Shown here: piece after piece, positions 33,083-42,639 of the stretch
How positions within the stretch are numbered: position 1 is the first letter of the stretch
Layout: the number at the start of each line of letters is the position of its first letter
From: Ehrlichia chaffeensis str. Arkansas
GTDB lineage: Bacteria > Pseudomonadota > Alphaproteobacteria > Rickettsiales > Anaplasmataceae
Assembly: GCF_000013145.1 (NCBI RefSeq)
Contig: NC_007799.1
Location: 186,001-250,000, forward strand
Direction: 5' to 3'
Length of the DNA: 64,000 bases
The notes under the pieces: model-generated
Database searches by the model: none
What the model was told of the DNA's origin: nothing
What the model saw: only the letters and a program-made list of their open reading frames with translations
Translations under genes and position numbers: made by a program

Positions 33083-33618
33083 CACATGGTACTACAGTTA
33101 TATATAATCATGTATCGATTATATATAACTGTGTGCTTTGATAAAACGATATTAGTTTGTATAGTTTTTTGTGATTTAAAACGTCACTCTAAGTTTAAGT
33201 ATAGAGTTTGTTCTTACTTATGTGTTCTAAGTAGAAAAGCTAATATCTACAACAAATAGTTTTTTTCTTCTTATTTTTAGTAATCAATAATTTAATATAA
33301 GCTATGCGACTTTTTATATACTTTGATTTTAAAGTATTAGAACATAGATTGTAACTTTAAAGTTAAGATAATAAAGCTCTGTTCCAGTTTTTGCTATTGT
33401 TAATAATCTGATGATTTCAATTAAAGTTGTATTAGTTTTTGACTGTTTGAGATGTGAATTTAGTAGGATAATTTAAATTTACAGCAGTAAAGTTATATAT
33501 TTTGTTTCTAGTGTTTATCAGATAATTTCATAATGGTGTATCATGAGTTCTATGTATATTTTAATATAATATACTTTACAACAAAACTTTTTGTAAATTC
33601 TAAGATAGGTATGTCAGA
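33083..33618. other. Convergent intergenic region after the MFS gene
   Basis: 536 bp between convergent genes. The first part carries the strong hairpin at 33094-33132 (listed separately); the rest is unremarkable. Confidence 0.45.
33094..33132 (+). terminator. Long perfect hairpin after the MFS gene
   Basis: ACAGTTATATATAATC and its exact complement form a 16-bp stem with a 7-base loop, beginning 12 bases after the stop. The stem is AT-rich and no T run follows, so it may act as an RNA 3'-end stabiliser or Rho-linked site rather than a classical terminator. Confidence 0.6.
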
Positions 33619-34257
33619 TTATACAGATTGAATAGTACTGAGATACCATTTTTTATTTGAAAGTGTTGTATCTTTCCTAAAGGTCCATGTGTCTTCAATC
33701 TTGTTAATTTTTGAAGTACTACCCTGTAGGATATTATCGTCCTTGTCTTTTACAAAGTTTATTTGTTCGCTAATGAATTTTACTGTTATGTATGCTATAT
33801 TACCAGAAAGACTTAACTTTGTTATTTTGTGGGATGTTATTGATACAATAATATCTTCATATAGTTGACCAAGTGCTTTACGATTTTCTATTTCTTCTAC
33901 GAATGAATTATATAAATTAGTATCTAATAGCATAGATAATATGTGTATATTTCCTTCATTGAAAGCTTTTATTATAATTTCAAATGCCTTTATTGACCCA
34001 TCCATGAAATGTCTTAGAGAAAATTCTTTGTCTTTCTTTTTAATATGGTTGATGATTGATTTATCATTTTCGTTGCAAATTTCCATTACGGAATCTATGT
34101 CAATATCGGCAGTGTCATGTTCTTGTGTGTCTTCCATAATGATACTTATGGTTTGTGAATGACTGTTTGATTGTAACCCTGAAGTTTTTCCAAGAGAGTG
34201 ATATAAACGGAAAAAGATGAATGCTGCTAAAAATGCATATATTGCTAATTCAACCAT
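33619..34257 (-). CDS. Tim44-like domain membrane protein
   Basis: 212 residues. One N-terminal membrane helix (MVELAIYAFLAAFIFFRLYHSLG), a polar linker with many acidic residues, then a Tim44-like domain (about 75-212) with FMDGSIKAFEIIIKAFNEGN, LLDTNLYNSFVEEIENRK and the final WTFRKDTTLSNKKWYLSTIQ. The single TM plus Tim44 layout is common in alphaproteobacteria (TimA). Its role in bacteria is uncertain. It is divergent from secB, 112 bp apart, which hints at shared involvement in protein export. Confidence 0.88.
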   Translation of the reverse strand: MVELAIYAFLAAFIFFRLYHSLGKTSGLQSNSHSQTISIIMEDTQEHDTADIDIDSVMEICNENDKSIINHIKKKDKEFSLRHFMDGSIKAFEIIIKAFNEGNIHILSMLLDTNLYNSFVEEIENRKALGQLYEDIIVSITSHKITKLSLSGNIAYITVKFISEQINFVKDKDDNILQGSTSKINKIEDTWTFRKDTTLSNKKWYLSTIQSV

Positions 34258-34369
34258 ATAATCCTAATTTTTATTGACAAAAACATATACTGTGTATACT
34301 CAATATATTATAGCTTAGTGTACGTTAATCAATAATTAATTACATTATTTTACTTGGGGGCTTGTTAGT

Positions 34370-34897
34370 ATGTCATGTAAATTGAAAGTTAAGGGTCAAT
34401 ATATTAAGGATCTTTCATTTGAAAATCCGAATTCTCCACAAATTTTTTTGATGATTAGTAAAACCCCACCTGAGATTAATATTTCTATTAATGTTAGTTC
34501 TGTAAGTCTTCCAGTAAAAGCACAAGATCAGAGTAGTGAACAGCCTTCAGATAATAAAGTAGAGCCGTTATATGAAGTTACTCTACAGGTTAATGCAGAA
34601 GCTCGAGTTGGTACTACAGTAGCATTTATTTGCGAAATTAAATATTGTGGTGTATTCTCTATTGAAAGTGATGATGTAAGTATAGAGGAATTAAGTCAGC
34701 AAGATATAAGAGATGTATTGTTGATTTCTGCTCCAACTATCCTATTCCCATTTGTTAGAGAGTTGATTTCTAGAGTTACTTCTACAGGGGGATTCCCTCC
34801 GTTAATGCTTGATATTGTTGATTTTAGAGCTATGTATGAATCTCAGATGAAGCAGGGTGTTGGACAGAATGATAATAGTCAGGATCCAGAAAAATAG
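34370..34897 (+). CDS. secB: Protein-export chaperone SecB
   Basis: 175 residues. Family blocks are [15 protein letters not shown], the [11 protein letters not shown] strand, and the helix region [33 protein letters not shown]. SecB binds unfolded preproteins and hands them to SecA. It has a slightly long, hydrophilic C-terminus ([14 protein letters not shown]). It is followed 80 bp later by a DsbA-like export-linked gene. Confidence 0.96.
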   Translation: MSCKLKVKGQYIKDLSFENPNSPQIFLMISKTPPEINISINVSSVSLPVKAQDQSSEQPSDNKVEPLYEVTLQVNAEARVGTTVAFICEIKYCGVFSIESDDVSIEELSQQDIRDVLLISAPTILFPFVRELISRVTSTGGFPPLMLDIVDFRAMYESQMKQGVGQNDNSQDPEK

Positions 34898-34977
34898 GGT
34901 TTTGTTAAGGATAATTTAGTTTGTTAGTTAGGACAGCTTATAGTTTGATTAGTTAAGTTAATACAGGTTTTTGTATT

Positions 34978-35700
34978 ATGAAATGTTTAGTGATAAGTAA
35001 GCTATTCTTTTTGTTTGTAGTAGTTTTCTTCTTTAATTTTGCATTTTGTTCTGATAATAACAAACAAGAGCCTGAACAAAAGTTTTATTCTGATACTCTT
35101 GTAAAATTAGATGATGATATCACTGCTCAAGAGTTATTGAGCTTGTTGCCTAATGACCGTTTTATAGGTAATACAAAAGCTCCGGTTATCATAATAGAAT
35201 ATGCTTCTTTTTCATGTATGCATTGTGCACATTTTACACTAAATGTTTTTCCAGAGTTGGAGCGTAAGTATATTAAAACAGGTAAAGTGTTGTATATTTT
35301 TAGGAACTTTCCTTTAGATTATATATCATTAAAAGCTGCAATGTTAGGAATTTGTTACAATACTGCTAGTAGCTTTTTTACTTATACTAAGGCAGTATTT
35401 AGCTCTATAGAAGCGTTAGTAACTAATTATAAGGATTTGGGTGTATTGTCTAATATTGCAAAAATTAGTAATGTTACTGATGAAAGATTTGAGAAGTGTA
35501 TTAATGATGAAGATATAATGAATTATATTGTGCAGGAGAAGTTTGTTGCAAATAGAAAATTACAGGTAAATGCTACACCTGTGTTTTTTATTAATGGTAG
35601 AAAATATGATAAGCCCCATGATATTGAAAGCTTTTCTGAAACAATTGATGAATTAATTATGTTGCATCCAAATTATTCGTTAGTAGGTAGTAAACCTTAA
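34978..35700 (+). CDS. DsbA-family periplasmic thiol oxidoreductase
   Basis: 240 residues. A signal peptide or membrane anchor (KLFFLFVVVFFFNFAFC) is followed by a thioredoxin fold with an inserted helical domain. The active site CMHC lies in EYASFSCMHCAHFTLNVFPEL; the cis-Pro loop is NATPVFFINGRKY. It probably oxidises or isomerises disulfides of exported proteins. A Cys at the end of the hydrophobic stretch (AFCSDN) could instead be a lipobox-like site. A small AT hairpin (about 35705-35722) follows the stop. Confidence 0.88.
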   Translation: MKCLVISKLFFLFVVVFFFNFAFCSDNNKQEPEQKFYSDTLVKLDDDITAQELLSLLPNDRFIGNTKAPVIIIEYASFSCMHCAHFTLNVFPELERKYIKTGKVLYIFRNFPLDYISLKAAMLGICYNTASSFFTYTKAVFSSIEALVTNYKDLGVLSNIAKISNVTDERFEKCINDEDIMNYIVQEKFVANRKLQVNATPVFFINGRKYDKPHDIESFSETIDELIMLHPNYSLVGSKP

Positions 35701-35810
35701 ATCTGTAGAATTTATCGATTCTATGTTCAAGTATTGTCTGTCTATTTAAGGTATAAGAATTGCAACTAAGAACTTTTTTGTAGTATTTTTTACTTCTAAA
35801 TGTAAGTCTG

Positions 35811-37076
35811 TTATATGTAAAACATTTGGGCTATATCATCATAAGAAGGTAGGTTTTCAATTTGACCTATAGCTGCTAAGGTTATTTTGTTGTTGCTACC
35901 TAGTAGATTATTAATACAGTTCTGAATGTCTGTGACTGTAATTGTAGATATTTTCTTTATTAATTCTTCTTTTGAAATGTACCGATTGTAATGGGAATAA
36001 TAGTACCCTAAGGATTCAGCGCGTGCAGTAGTGCTTTCTCTTGACATTAATATTTCAGATGTTAATTTACCTTTTGCTCTTGTTATCTCGTTTTCTTGTA
36101 AGTTTGTTATGATATTTTTTACTTCAGAAGCTATAGTGGAAAGTAATTGACTTAAATTACTTTTATCTGTTGCTGCATATATAGAGAAAATGCCGTTATC
36201 ACTGTAACTTGAGTTGAAAGATGAAATAGTATAGACTAATCCTAATTGTTCACGGATTTTTTGGAAAAGACGTGATGACATGCCATTTCCTAAGATTGAA
36301 TCTAAAATTTGTATAGTATAAAACAAGTCATCTTTATATGAAACACTAGGGAATCCTATGACAAGATGTACTTGTTCTAAGTTTCTTATTTCTCTATATT
36401 CTCCGCTGCGATAAATTGATGGATCTGCTATTTTACGTTGTGATTTTTTCATATGAGAAAAATACTGAGATACTAAATCAATGACTTCTTCATGTGATAT
36501 GTTTCCAGCTACTGATAGTAACATGTTGCCAGCGTGATAATATTCACTCATGTAGATGTGTAAATCTGCTTTAGATAGGCTATTTACTGATTCTGGGGTA
36601 CCTAAAATGGATTTACCAAATATTTGATTAGGATACGCAGCTTCTATATACTTATCAAAAATTATACTAGTAGGAGAATCATTTGTTTGATATATCTCTT
36701 GTAACACTACTCCTTTTTCTTTGTATATTTCTTCTTCCGGAAATTGTGAATTTAGTATTATGTCTGCAAGTACTTCTATAGCTATTTTAATGTCTCTTTT
36801 TAGTGTTTTTACATGGTAAACAGTATGTTCTCTGTCTGTGTGAGCGTTAAAATTTCCACCTATATCATCAAAAATTTGTGCTATATCAAGTGCAGTGCGA
36901 GTTTTAGTGCCTTTAAAAGCCATGTGTTCTAAAAAATGAGAGATACCTGTTATGTTTATATTCTCATACCTACTTCCGACGTTTACCCAAATGTTGATAG
37001 ATACGGATTCTACATATGGCATTGTGTCAGTTATTATAGTGAAATTGTTGCTAAGTTGTGTAATTTTTGGTGACAT
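35811..37076 (-). CDS. M16 family zinc peptidase (mitochondrial processing peptidase-like)
   Basis: 421 residues. The inverted zinc motif HxxEH is His47-Phe-Leu-Glu50-His51 in GISHFLEHMAFKGT, with the distal Glu in KGVVLQEI. The C-terminal half contains the second, inactive M16 fold (HLVIGFPSVSYKDD, LGNGMSSRLFQKIREQLGLVY). The length and glycine-rich loop resemble the alphaproteobacterial PqqL/MPP-beta-like peptidases. It is a single gene. Confidence 0.94.
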   Translation of the reverse strand: MSPKITQLSNNFTIITDTMPYVESVSINIWVNVGSRYENINITGISHFLEHMAFKGTKTRTALDIAQIFDDIGGNFNAHTDREHTVYHVKTLKRDIKIAIEVLADIILNSQFPEEEIYKEKGVVLQEIYQTNDSPTSIIFDKYIEAAYPNQIFGKSILGTPESVNSLSKADLHIYMSEYYHAGNMLLSVAGNISHEEVIDLVSQYFSHMKKSQRKIADPSIYRSGEYREIRNLEQVHLVIGFPSVSYKDDLFYTIQILDSILGNGMSSRLFQKIREQLGLVYTISSFNSSYSDNGIFSIYAATDKSNLSQLLSTIASEVKNIITNLQENEITRAKGKLTSEILMSRESTTARAESLGYYYSHYNRYISKEELIKKISTITVTDIQNCINNLLGSNNKITLAAIGQIENLPSYDDIAQMFYI

Positions 37077-37715
37077 GACTTTAAATAAGGAATTAATGTC
37101 TTAAGTTTATACGGTTAATGATATGACAGCAACAAATATAATAAAATATCAGTGTATGAAAATCATGATTTAACCTAATTTTGAAGATTTTTCATAACTA
37201 CATTTTGTTAATTAATTATGATCTTGATACATTAGTACATACAATACTATCTAAATACTTGTTTTATATATACTTTTAATGGTACATTGTGGTATGTAAA
37301 TGGTAGTGTTGGTTGTACGGCTTGTTTAATAAGGAGCAATTATTATATTCGTAATTTTCATATAAATGCTACTTATTTTACAATATTATTTGTGTAATGT
37401 TAGCTAAGGTGTTAACATGGCAAGGATTTGTGGTGGATTGACGGAGTAGTAAGTTTAGCTGGTATTATCCTATATAGTGTATATTGGGTTAATTTTATTA
37501 CTTGAGTAAAATTTAATATTTAGTGGTCATGTATTGATTTGCATTAGTAAATTATAGGTATTTGTGGTTTTTACCATAAAAAGTGGGAAGTTATATAGCG
37601 TATTGTGATATTGATATTGCTTGTTAAATTGCAAAAAAAATGATAAAAGTGACAGGTTAGGTTTCTCAGCTATAGTAGAAAATGTATAGTATTGTCAATA
37701 GATTAAGGTTTTAAT
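37077..37715. other. Divergent intergenic region M16 peptidase / monooxygenase
   Basis: About 640 bp with no open frame of note. It must hold promoters of both flanking genes; an AAGG-like site precedes the TTG start at 37716. No repeats noticed. Confidence 0.4.
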
Positions 37716-39119
37716 TTGCGTAAAAAAATTAAGAAGGTATTGATTTCCGGTAAAAGTGTTTGGCCAATTATAGAAGGTGGTAAAGGTATAGGTGCGAGTG
37801 ATGGTAGAACTGCTGGTGCTTTTGCTGCTGCTTCTGCTGTAGGTACTTTTTCTGGAGCATGTGCTAGATTAGTTGATGATAATGGGGAGCATGTTCCTTT
37901 AATATATCGTGGAAAGACTAGGTTAGAACGCCATAATGAGCTCATAAACTATAGTATTGATGCAGCAGTGAGTCAGGCTAGAATGGCTCATGAGATATCA
38001 AAGGGATTGGGAAGAATACATATGAATGTACTGTGGGAAATGGGAGGTGTTCAGCGGGTACTTCATGGTGTGCTTGATAAGGCAAAAGGATTAATCCATG
38101 GTATTACTTGTGGTGCTGGTATGCCATATAAGTTAGTTGAAATAGCTGCTCAATATCAAGTTTATTACTATCCTATTGTTTCTTCAATGAGAGCATTTAA
38201 AATTTTGTGGCAACGTTCTTATCAGAAATTTTCAAAAACACTTCTTGGTGGAGTTGTATATGAAGATCCTTGGTTAGCTGGTGGACATAATGGACTTAGT
38301 AATAGTGAATCTCCTGGTCATCCACAAGATCCTTTTGAAAGAGTTGCAGCAATTCGCGCATACATGAATGAAGTTGGATTATCTGATGTTGTATTAATTA
38401 TGGCAGGTGGCGTTTGGCATTTGAAGGACTGGGAATCATGGTTAGATAATGATTTAATTGGTCCAATAGCATTTCAGTTCGGGACCAGACCTTTATTAAC
38501 TCAGGAAAGTCCAATTTCTCCTGGGTGGAAAAAGAAGTTGATGTCTTTGAAACCTGGTGATGTGTTTTTAAATAGATTTAGTCCTACAGGGTTTTATTCT
38601 TCTGCGATTGAAAATGAGTTTATAAAAGAGTTACAAGCACGTAATACACGTCAGATTGCATTTGAAAATGAGATGACTGAAAAATGCAGTGCAGAGCTTT
38701 CTATTGGTAGTAGAGGTAGAAAAGTATATGTAGATCCTAAGGATAAAAAATTGTCCGAGTCTTGGGTAGCAATGGGTTATACAGATGCTTTAAAAACTCC
38801 CGATAATACTTTAATATTTGTTAGTCAGAGTCAGTCAAGAAGTATTAGGGAAGATCAAATAAATTGTATGGGATGTCTAAGTCATTGCAAATTTAGTAAT
38901 TGGAAAGATCACGGGGATTATACTACAGGTATTAAACCAGATGTTCGTAGTTTTTGTATTCAGAAAACGTTACAAAATATTATTGCTGGGGTAGACCATG
39001 AACATGAGCTTATGTTTTCTGGCCATAATGCATATAAGTTTGTACAAGATGAGTTTTATAGAGATGGTTATATTCCTACAATCAAGGAGCTTGTTGATAG
39101 AATTTTGACTGGATATTGA
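37716..39119 (+). CDS. Nitronate monooxygenase (2-nitropropane dioxygenase)-like flavoprotein
   Basis: 467 residues. A TIM-barrel FMN protein with the family's GGKGIGASDGRTAGAFAAAS near the N-terminus, GLIHGITCGAGMPYKLVEIAA, GGVVYEDPWLAGGHNG, and IMAGGVWHLKDW. It is longer than typical nitronate monooxygenases; the C-terminal about 130 residues contain Cys-rich INCMGCLSHCKFSNWKDHG, possibly metal-binding. Start TTG 37716 (RKKIKKVLISGKSVWP) with AAGG upstream; no ATG nearby. The true substrate is unknown. Confidence 0.85.
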   Translation: MRKKIKKVLISGKSVWPIIEGGKGIGASDGRTAGAFAAASAVGTFSGACARLVDDNGEHVPLIYRGKTRLERHNELINYSIDAAVSQARMAHEISKGLGRIHMNVLWEMGGVQRVLHGVLDKAKGLIHGITCGAGMPYKLVEIAAQYQVYYYPIVSSMRAFKILWQRSYQKFSKTLLGGVVYEDPWLAGGHNGLSNSESPGHPQDPFERVAAIRAYMNEVGLSDVVLIMAGGVWHLKDWESWLDNDLIGPIAFQFGTRPLLTQESPISPGWKKKLMSLKPGDVFLNRFSPTGFYSSAIENEFIKELQARNTRQIAFENEMTEKCSAELSIGSRGRKVYVDPKDKKLSESWVAMGYTDALKTPDNTLIFVSQSQSRSIREDQINCMGCLSHCKFSNWKDHGDYTTGIKPDVRSFCIQKTLQNIIAGVDHEHELMFSGHNAYKFVQDEFYRDGYIPTIKELVDRILTGY

Positions 39120-39148
39120 TATTGTTTTATTTGTAAATAAAAACAATA
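39120..39148 (+). terminator. Hairpin after the monooxygenase-like gene
   Basis: ATTGTTTTATTT / AAATAAAAACAAT: about 12 bp of pairing with one bulge and a 2-base loop, starting at the stop codon. It is AT-only and works in both directions on paper; it lies between convergent genes. Confidence 0.5.
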
Positions 39149-39371
39149 GTTAGGTGTCTGAAGTAAAAAGTATTTTTTATTATTAATCACATAGAAATTC
39201 TTCCTGTACTTTATAGGTTTTGTGGTATTTGCTGCTGCTAGTTTTTAGTAAATATAATATGTGTTTATGAAATTTTTGTTTGGCTGAAAGTGTAGTAGCT
39301 TTTCTATTAGTAAAATTAATTTGAAGTTTAGCATGTATAAGCATCTATGTGAAATTTATTGTAATATGTAA

Positions 39372-39980
39372 CTATACTTTAATATTATGCTCGTATAGAC
39401 GTTCTAAGTGTTTTGCAAGCATGTCTACTTCTATATTGATATTGTCATTTACTTTGTTGTATTGAAAAGTTGTCTTTTTCCAGGTATGAGGAATAATGTT
39501 TACGGATAATATATTATTAGATATGGAATTAATGGTTAATGATACTCCATCTATAGCTATTGATCCTTTCCTTATCATGTATTTTAATAGCGCATCTGGT
39601 ATGTGAAATTCTATGTTGTGAGAACTGTTTACGTTAGTAATTGAGATAATATTTCCTACTCCATCAACATGTCCTTGTACAAAATGTCCATCTAAGCGGT
39701 CAGTCATTTTTAAGGGTAATTCTAGATTAATCTTTGTTCCTTCTTTCCAATGTGCAGCACTAGTAACAGATAGAGTTGCATCGGAAACATCAGCAGAAAA
39801 ACACTCATTGTCTAATTCTACTGCACTTAAGCAAATGCCAGAACATCCTATGGAATCACCTATTTTCGTCTCACTTAAAAAATTAGCATTGGTGGGTTTT
39901 ATTACAAGTCTTCTATCCTGGCCTTTTGTGTAATCTACTTGGATAATAGTACCGATATCTTCTATTATGCCTTTAAACAT
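39372..39980 (-). CDS. ribE: Riboflavin synthase alpha chain
   Basis: 202 residues from MFKGIIEDIGTI, the family start; the frame extends five codons further to 39995. Two lumazine-binding repeats are visible: IGDSIGCSGICLSAVELDNECFSADVS (first) and KGSIAIDGVSLTINSISNNILSVNIIPHT (second), with HFVQGHVDGVG between. It dismutates two lumazines into riboflavin. It is a single gene, divergent from the accessory region to its right. Confidence 0.95.
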   Translation of the reverse strand: MFKGIIEDIGTIIQVDYTKGQDRRLVIKPTNANFLSETKIGDSIGCSGICLSAVELDNECFSADVSDATLSVTSAAHWKEGTKINLELPLKMTDRLDGHFVQGHVDGVGNIISITNVNSSHNIEFHIPDALLKYMIRKGSIAIDGVSLTINSISNNILSVNIIPHTWKKTTFQYNKVNDNINIEVDMLAKHLERLYEHNIKV

Positions 39981-40193
39981 CCAATATTGTATCATGAATT
40001 GTGGATTCGGAATTCTAGTATGATGAATGAAGAAATGTCAATAGGAAAAAAATGTGTAAGGTAAGTCTGCTAGCAAATATCTAAAAAATTAATTTATTGC
40101 ATAATAATTATAATTTTTATTAAAAAGTATATTTTTATTATTAATATATGTTAAATTTTGTAATACTTTATATGAAAGAAAGGACTTATTTGT

Positions 40194-40670
40194 ATGTTAA
40201 ATAATTTTAATGCTTCAATATTACACGTTGGACGTAATGTGAGTAATCATAGTGTATTCGATGGAATTTTTGACCATTCTGATGATTTTACTGGTAATGA
40301 TACACTGATTCCTAAAGGTTTTAACAACATAGGGACAGGTAGGGATGATTTGCTAGCTGCTGGTGTCATTGCGTTTTATGTATTGGTTGTAGTTGTAGTG
40401 GGAGGACTTATTTATTGGATTGGAAATCGTGATCTTATGCGTCAAAATGGTTATACAAAATGTACTTCTAAGGCTTCTATTATGTTAGAAAACACAGACT
40501 CTTCTGATAGTCATGTGGAAGAAAAAATTTCTTTGCTAATTGTTTCAGACGATATTAATCCGCAAGAATCAAAGGAAGAAAGTGAATGTATTCCAAAAGT
40601 ATTGGATCAACAGCATGTTGCTTCAATTCAATCAAAAGAATGTTCATTACATTATTCTCATGTTGTGTAA
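40194..40670 (+). CDS. Hypothetical single-pass membrane protein (accessory family)
   Basis: 158 residues, unrecognised. A polar N-terminus of about 60 residues rich in Asn, Asp and Gly has no signal peptide. One transmembrane helix (about 62-84, AAGVIAFYVLVVVVVGGLIYWI) is followed by NRDLMRQNGYTK, then a Ser/Glu-rich tail (ENTDSSDSHVEEKIS). ATG 40194 has AAAGGA upstream. It is the first gene of the accessory region and shares its general layout with the genes to the right, but I see no clear sequence similarity. Confidence 0.7.
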   Translation: MLNNFNASILHVGRNVSNHSVFDGIFDHSDDFTGNDTLIPKGFNNIGTGRDDLLAAGVIAFYVLVVVVVGGLIYWIGNRDLMRQNGYTKCTSKASIMLENTDSSDSHVEEKISLLIVSDDINPQESKEESECIPKVLDQQHVASIQSKECSLHYSHVV

Positions 40671-41092
40671 GTGCAATAGTTGATATGTATAATTATGTAT
40701 TTTTGTTTGTATTAAGAATTTTGTTGCCTAAATGAATCTGACAGATGTGCAAACATATATGTATAGCAGAAAGTGGGATAGGGAGTAGTAGCTTTTTTTG
40801 CTAAAGCTTTGCAAACATGTAAAGTTAGTATATGCTTTAATCCCTTTCCCGGAATATAATGTATATACCCCATAATAACTGTAAAACTGATGATTCTTAG
40901 GTAAAGAGGTTTGCTTATGTAAAAATGTTATTTTTTGTTATTGTGTTTGTATATGTAGGATAGCAATTTTCTAAAATACAATAAATTGAAATATGATTCA
41001 TTTTTGCTGTTTGGTAGGTTACCTTGTTATGAATATTGATTTAGACGAGAATTATTATATAATTGATAACATATCTTGATTTTTTTCTACTC
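40671..41092. other. Intergenic region in the accessory block
   Basis: 422 bp. No gene, clear promoter or repeat recognised. Confidence 0.35.
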
Positions 41093-41974
41093 ATGTCATG
41101 GCTTGATTTGTTAAAGTCTGTACTTACTTCTATTGTTGCTGGGGTGAGTGATTATACATCTTTTATATTGAACAATACTGTAAATGGTACACTAGATGTT
41201 ACACGTCGTAATGTTACAGCACTGCATGATATACTTAACAACACACTGACTACTATTTCTAATAATGTGGTTTCTAATATTAGTAGTACTACTGATAGTA
41301 TAGGAATAGTTACTAGTAGGATTGGTAATTATACATCGTTTATATTAAACAGTACTGTAGATAGTATACTAGATGTTACACGTCGTAATGTTACAATGCT
41401 ATATGATATCTTTAACGGCACTTTTACTACTAGTAATACAGTTTCTAACATTAGTAGCACTACTGATAGTGTGGGAATGGCTACCAATAACAGCATAGTT
41501 AGTCAGGATAATGCAGCTTCTAATTATCATATAAATACTATTATGTATGTTGTTATGGCTTGTGCTATTTTATGTATGATGCGTCATATTTGTCACCATT
41601 TTATGCAAGGAGTGCAAGGGGAAAGACGTGTTAGGCGTATTGCACGTGAGTTTAGTGAGATAAGAGAACCTCGGATGTCTTCTGATGTTAATATTACAGG
41701 TATGTCAAGAGCATCTATTTGTTGTGATTCTAGGGAAGATGTTGAAGTACAACAGAGTAGAGTTAATATAGAAGGGGAGGGGGGTGTTGCTACTCAGCTT
41801 GATCTTGAGTACGTACCACAGAATGTATGCCATAGGTTGAGACATTGGATGGCTCGATTGTGTCATAGAAGAAGTACTGTATATAGTGTTGGTAGTGATT
41901 TAGGGATGGAATTAGATGTTATGTCTAGAGTTGAAGAAGAAACAGAATGTGTTGAAGAAAGTATGTCTTTTTAG
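41093..41974 (+). CDS. Accessory membrane protein with duplicated 59-residue N-terminal unit
   Basis: 293 residues from ATG 41093 (MSWLDLLKSV); a TTG ten codons earlier is unlikely. Two 59-residue units (41150-41326 and 41327-41503), each with YTSFILN-TV and LDVTRRNVT-L-DI, give a Ser/Thr/Asn-rich N-terminal half full of N-x-S/T. A transmembrane helix (about 147-166, INTIMYVVMACAILCMM) is followed by a long tail with Arg/Cys (GERRVRRIAREFSEIRE) and an acidic end. An interrupted G run (G4AG6, 41774-41784) lies in the tail. The gene is related in style to 42640 and 43767. Function unknown. Confidence 0.72.
   Translation: MSWLDLLKSVLTSIVAGVSDYTSFILNNTVNGTLDVTRRNVTALHDILNNTLTTISNNVVSNISSTTDSIGIVTSRIGNYTSFILNSTVDSILDVTRRNVTMLYDIFNGTFTTSNTVSNISSTTDSVGMATNNSIVSQDNAASNYHINTIMYVVMACAILCMMRHICHHFMQGVQGERRVRRIAREFSEIREPRMSSDVNITGMSRASICCDSREDVEVQQSRVNIEGEGGVATQLDLEYVPQNVCHRLRHWMARLCHRRSTVYSVGSDLGMELDVMSRVEEETECVEESMSF
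41150..41503 (+). repeat. 177-bp tandem duplication inside a coding region
   Basis: Two adjacent in-frame copies (177 bp, 59 codons). Both contain a TATACATC-TTTATATT block and GATGTTACACGTCGTAATGTTACA. The copies have begun to diverge. Confidence 0.8.
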
Positions 41975-42182
41975 ATATTTTGTGATTTGCTATTATATTT
42001 AGCAGTTATTCTCAAGAGATAGGGAAGTTACATTTCATCCGATTACTAAATTCACATGCAATACGTCTTTCCTCTTACACTCCTTGTATAAAATGGTAAC
42101 AAATATGACATATCATACATAAGATAACACAAGCCACAACAACATACATATATTTGTAGTTTATATAAAGTGGAGTTTAAAT
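41975..42182. other. Intergenic region before the 5'-end repeat array
   Basis: About 210 bp. It contains some reverse-strand sequence reminiscent of the preceding tail but nothing firm. Its end runs into the first repeat copy. Confidence 0.3.
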
Positions 42183-42231
42183 TTTCATAAAGATTGTGAT
42201 ATCAACTTAGTATGTTATCTATTTTTTATTT

Positions 42232-42345
42232 ATGTTGCTTTTCAATAGATTAGGATGTGCTTTGACTGCTATTGTGGTTAGTGTTAGTCATGGTGTATCG
42301 CGTATCATAGATACTACTTTCATAAAGATTGTGATATCAACTTAG
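42232..42345 (+). pseudogene. Truncated 5' copy 1, 37-codon frame
   Basis: MLLFNRLGCALTAIVVSVSH then a short end read from the leader of the next copy. It corresponds to the first about 29 residues of the full paralogue at 42640. It is mostly hydrophobic. Whether it is translated is unknown. Confidence 0.6.
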
Positions 42346-42367
42346 TATGTTATCCATTTTTTTATTT

Positions 42368-42481
42368 ATGTTACTTTTCAATAGATTAGGATATGCTTTG
42401 ACTGCTATTGTTGTTAGTGTTAGCTATGGTATATCGCGTACCGTAAATACTACTTTCATAAAGATTGTGATATCAACTTAG
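42368..42481 (+). pseudogene. Truncated 5' copy 2, 37-codon frame
   Basis: MLLFNRLGYALTAIVVSVSY followed by GISRTVNTT and a tail encoded by the next copy's leader. Same structure as copy 1. Confidence 0.6.
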
Positions 42482-42502
42482 TATGTTATCCATTTTTTAT
42501 TT

Positions 42503-42610
42503 ATGTTACTTTTCAATAGGTTAGGATGTGCTTTGGCTGCTATTGTTGTTAGTGTTAGCTATGGTATATCGCGTACCGTAAATACTACTTTCATAAAGAT
42601 TGTGATATAA
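42503..42610 (+). pseudogene. Truncated 5' copy 3, 35-codon frame
   Basis: MLLFNRLGCALAAIVVSVSY then GISRTVNTT. Its stop is the TAA within the TATAATTAA of the full gene's leader, two codons earlier than in copies 1 and 2. Confidence 0.6.
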
Positions 42611-42611
42611 T
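42606..42611 (+). promoter_or_regulatory. Putative -10 box of the 42640 gene
   Basis: TGTGATATAAT (extended -10 type) lies 28 bases before ATG 42640. The same box is at the same distance before the 43767 gene, whereas the truncated copies read TGTGATATCAA. No good -35 is visible. Confidence 0.45.
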
Positions 42612-42639
42612 TAACTTAGTGTGTTATCCATTTTTATTT

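Larger units (their letters stand above)
42183..42590 (+). repeat. Three tandem truncated copies of a paralogue's 5' end
   Basis: Three copies of 135-136 bp (about 42183-42317, 42318-42453, 42454-42588), each starting TTTCATAAAGATTGTGATATC. They are near-identical to the leader and first codons of the full gene that follows (leader from about 42589) and similar to the leader of the gene at 43767. Each holds an ATG frame of 35-37 codons, listed separately. The array looks like slipped or unequal duplication of a promoter plus gene start. Confidence 0.85.

Noticed and set aside
35705..35722. Terminator after the DsbA-like gene.
   Set aside because: Only a 6-bp AT stem with no T run.
42183..42610. 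CRISPR array.
   Set aside because: The units are contiguous 135-bp duplications of a gene start, with no short repeat/unique spacer pattern and no cas genes.
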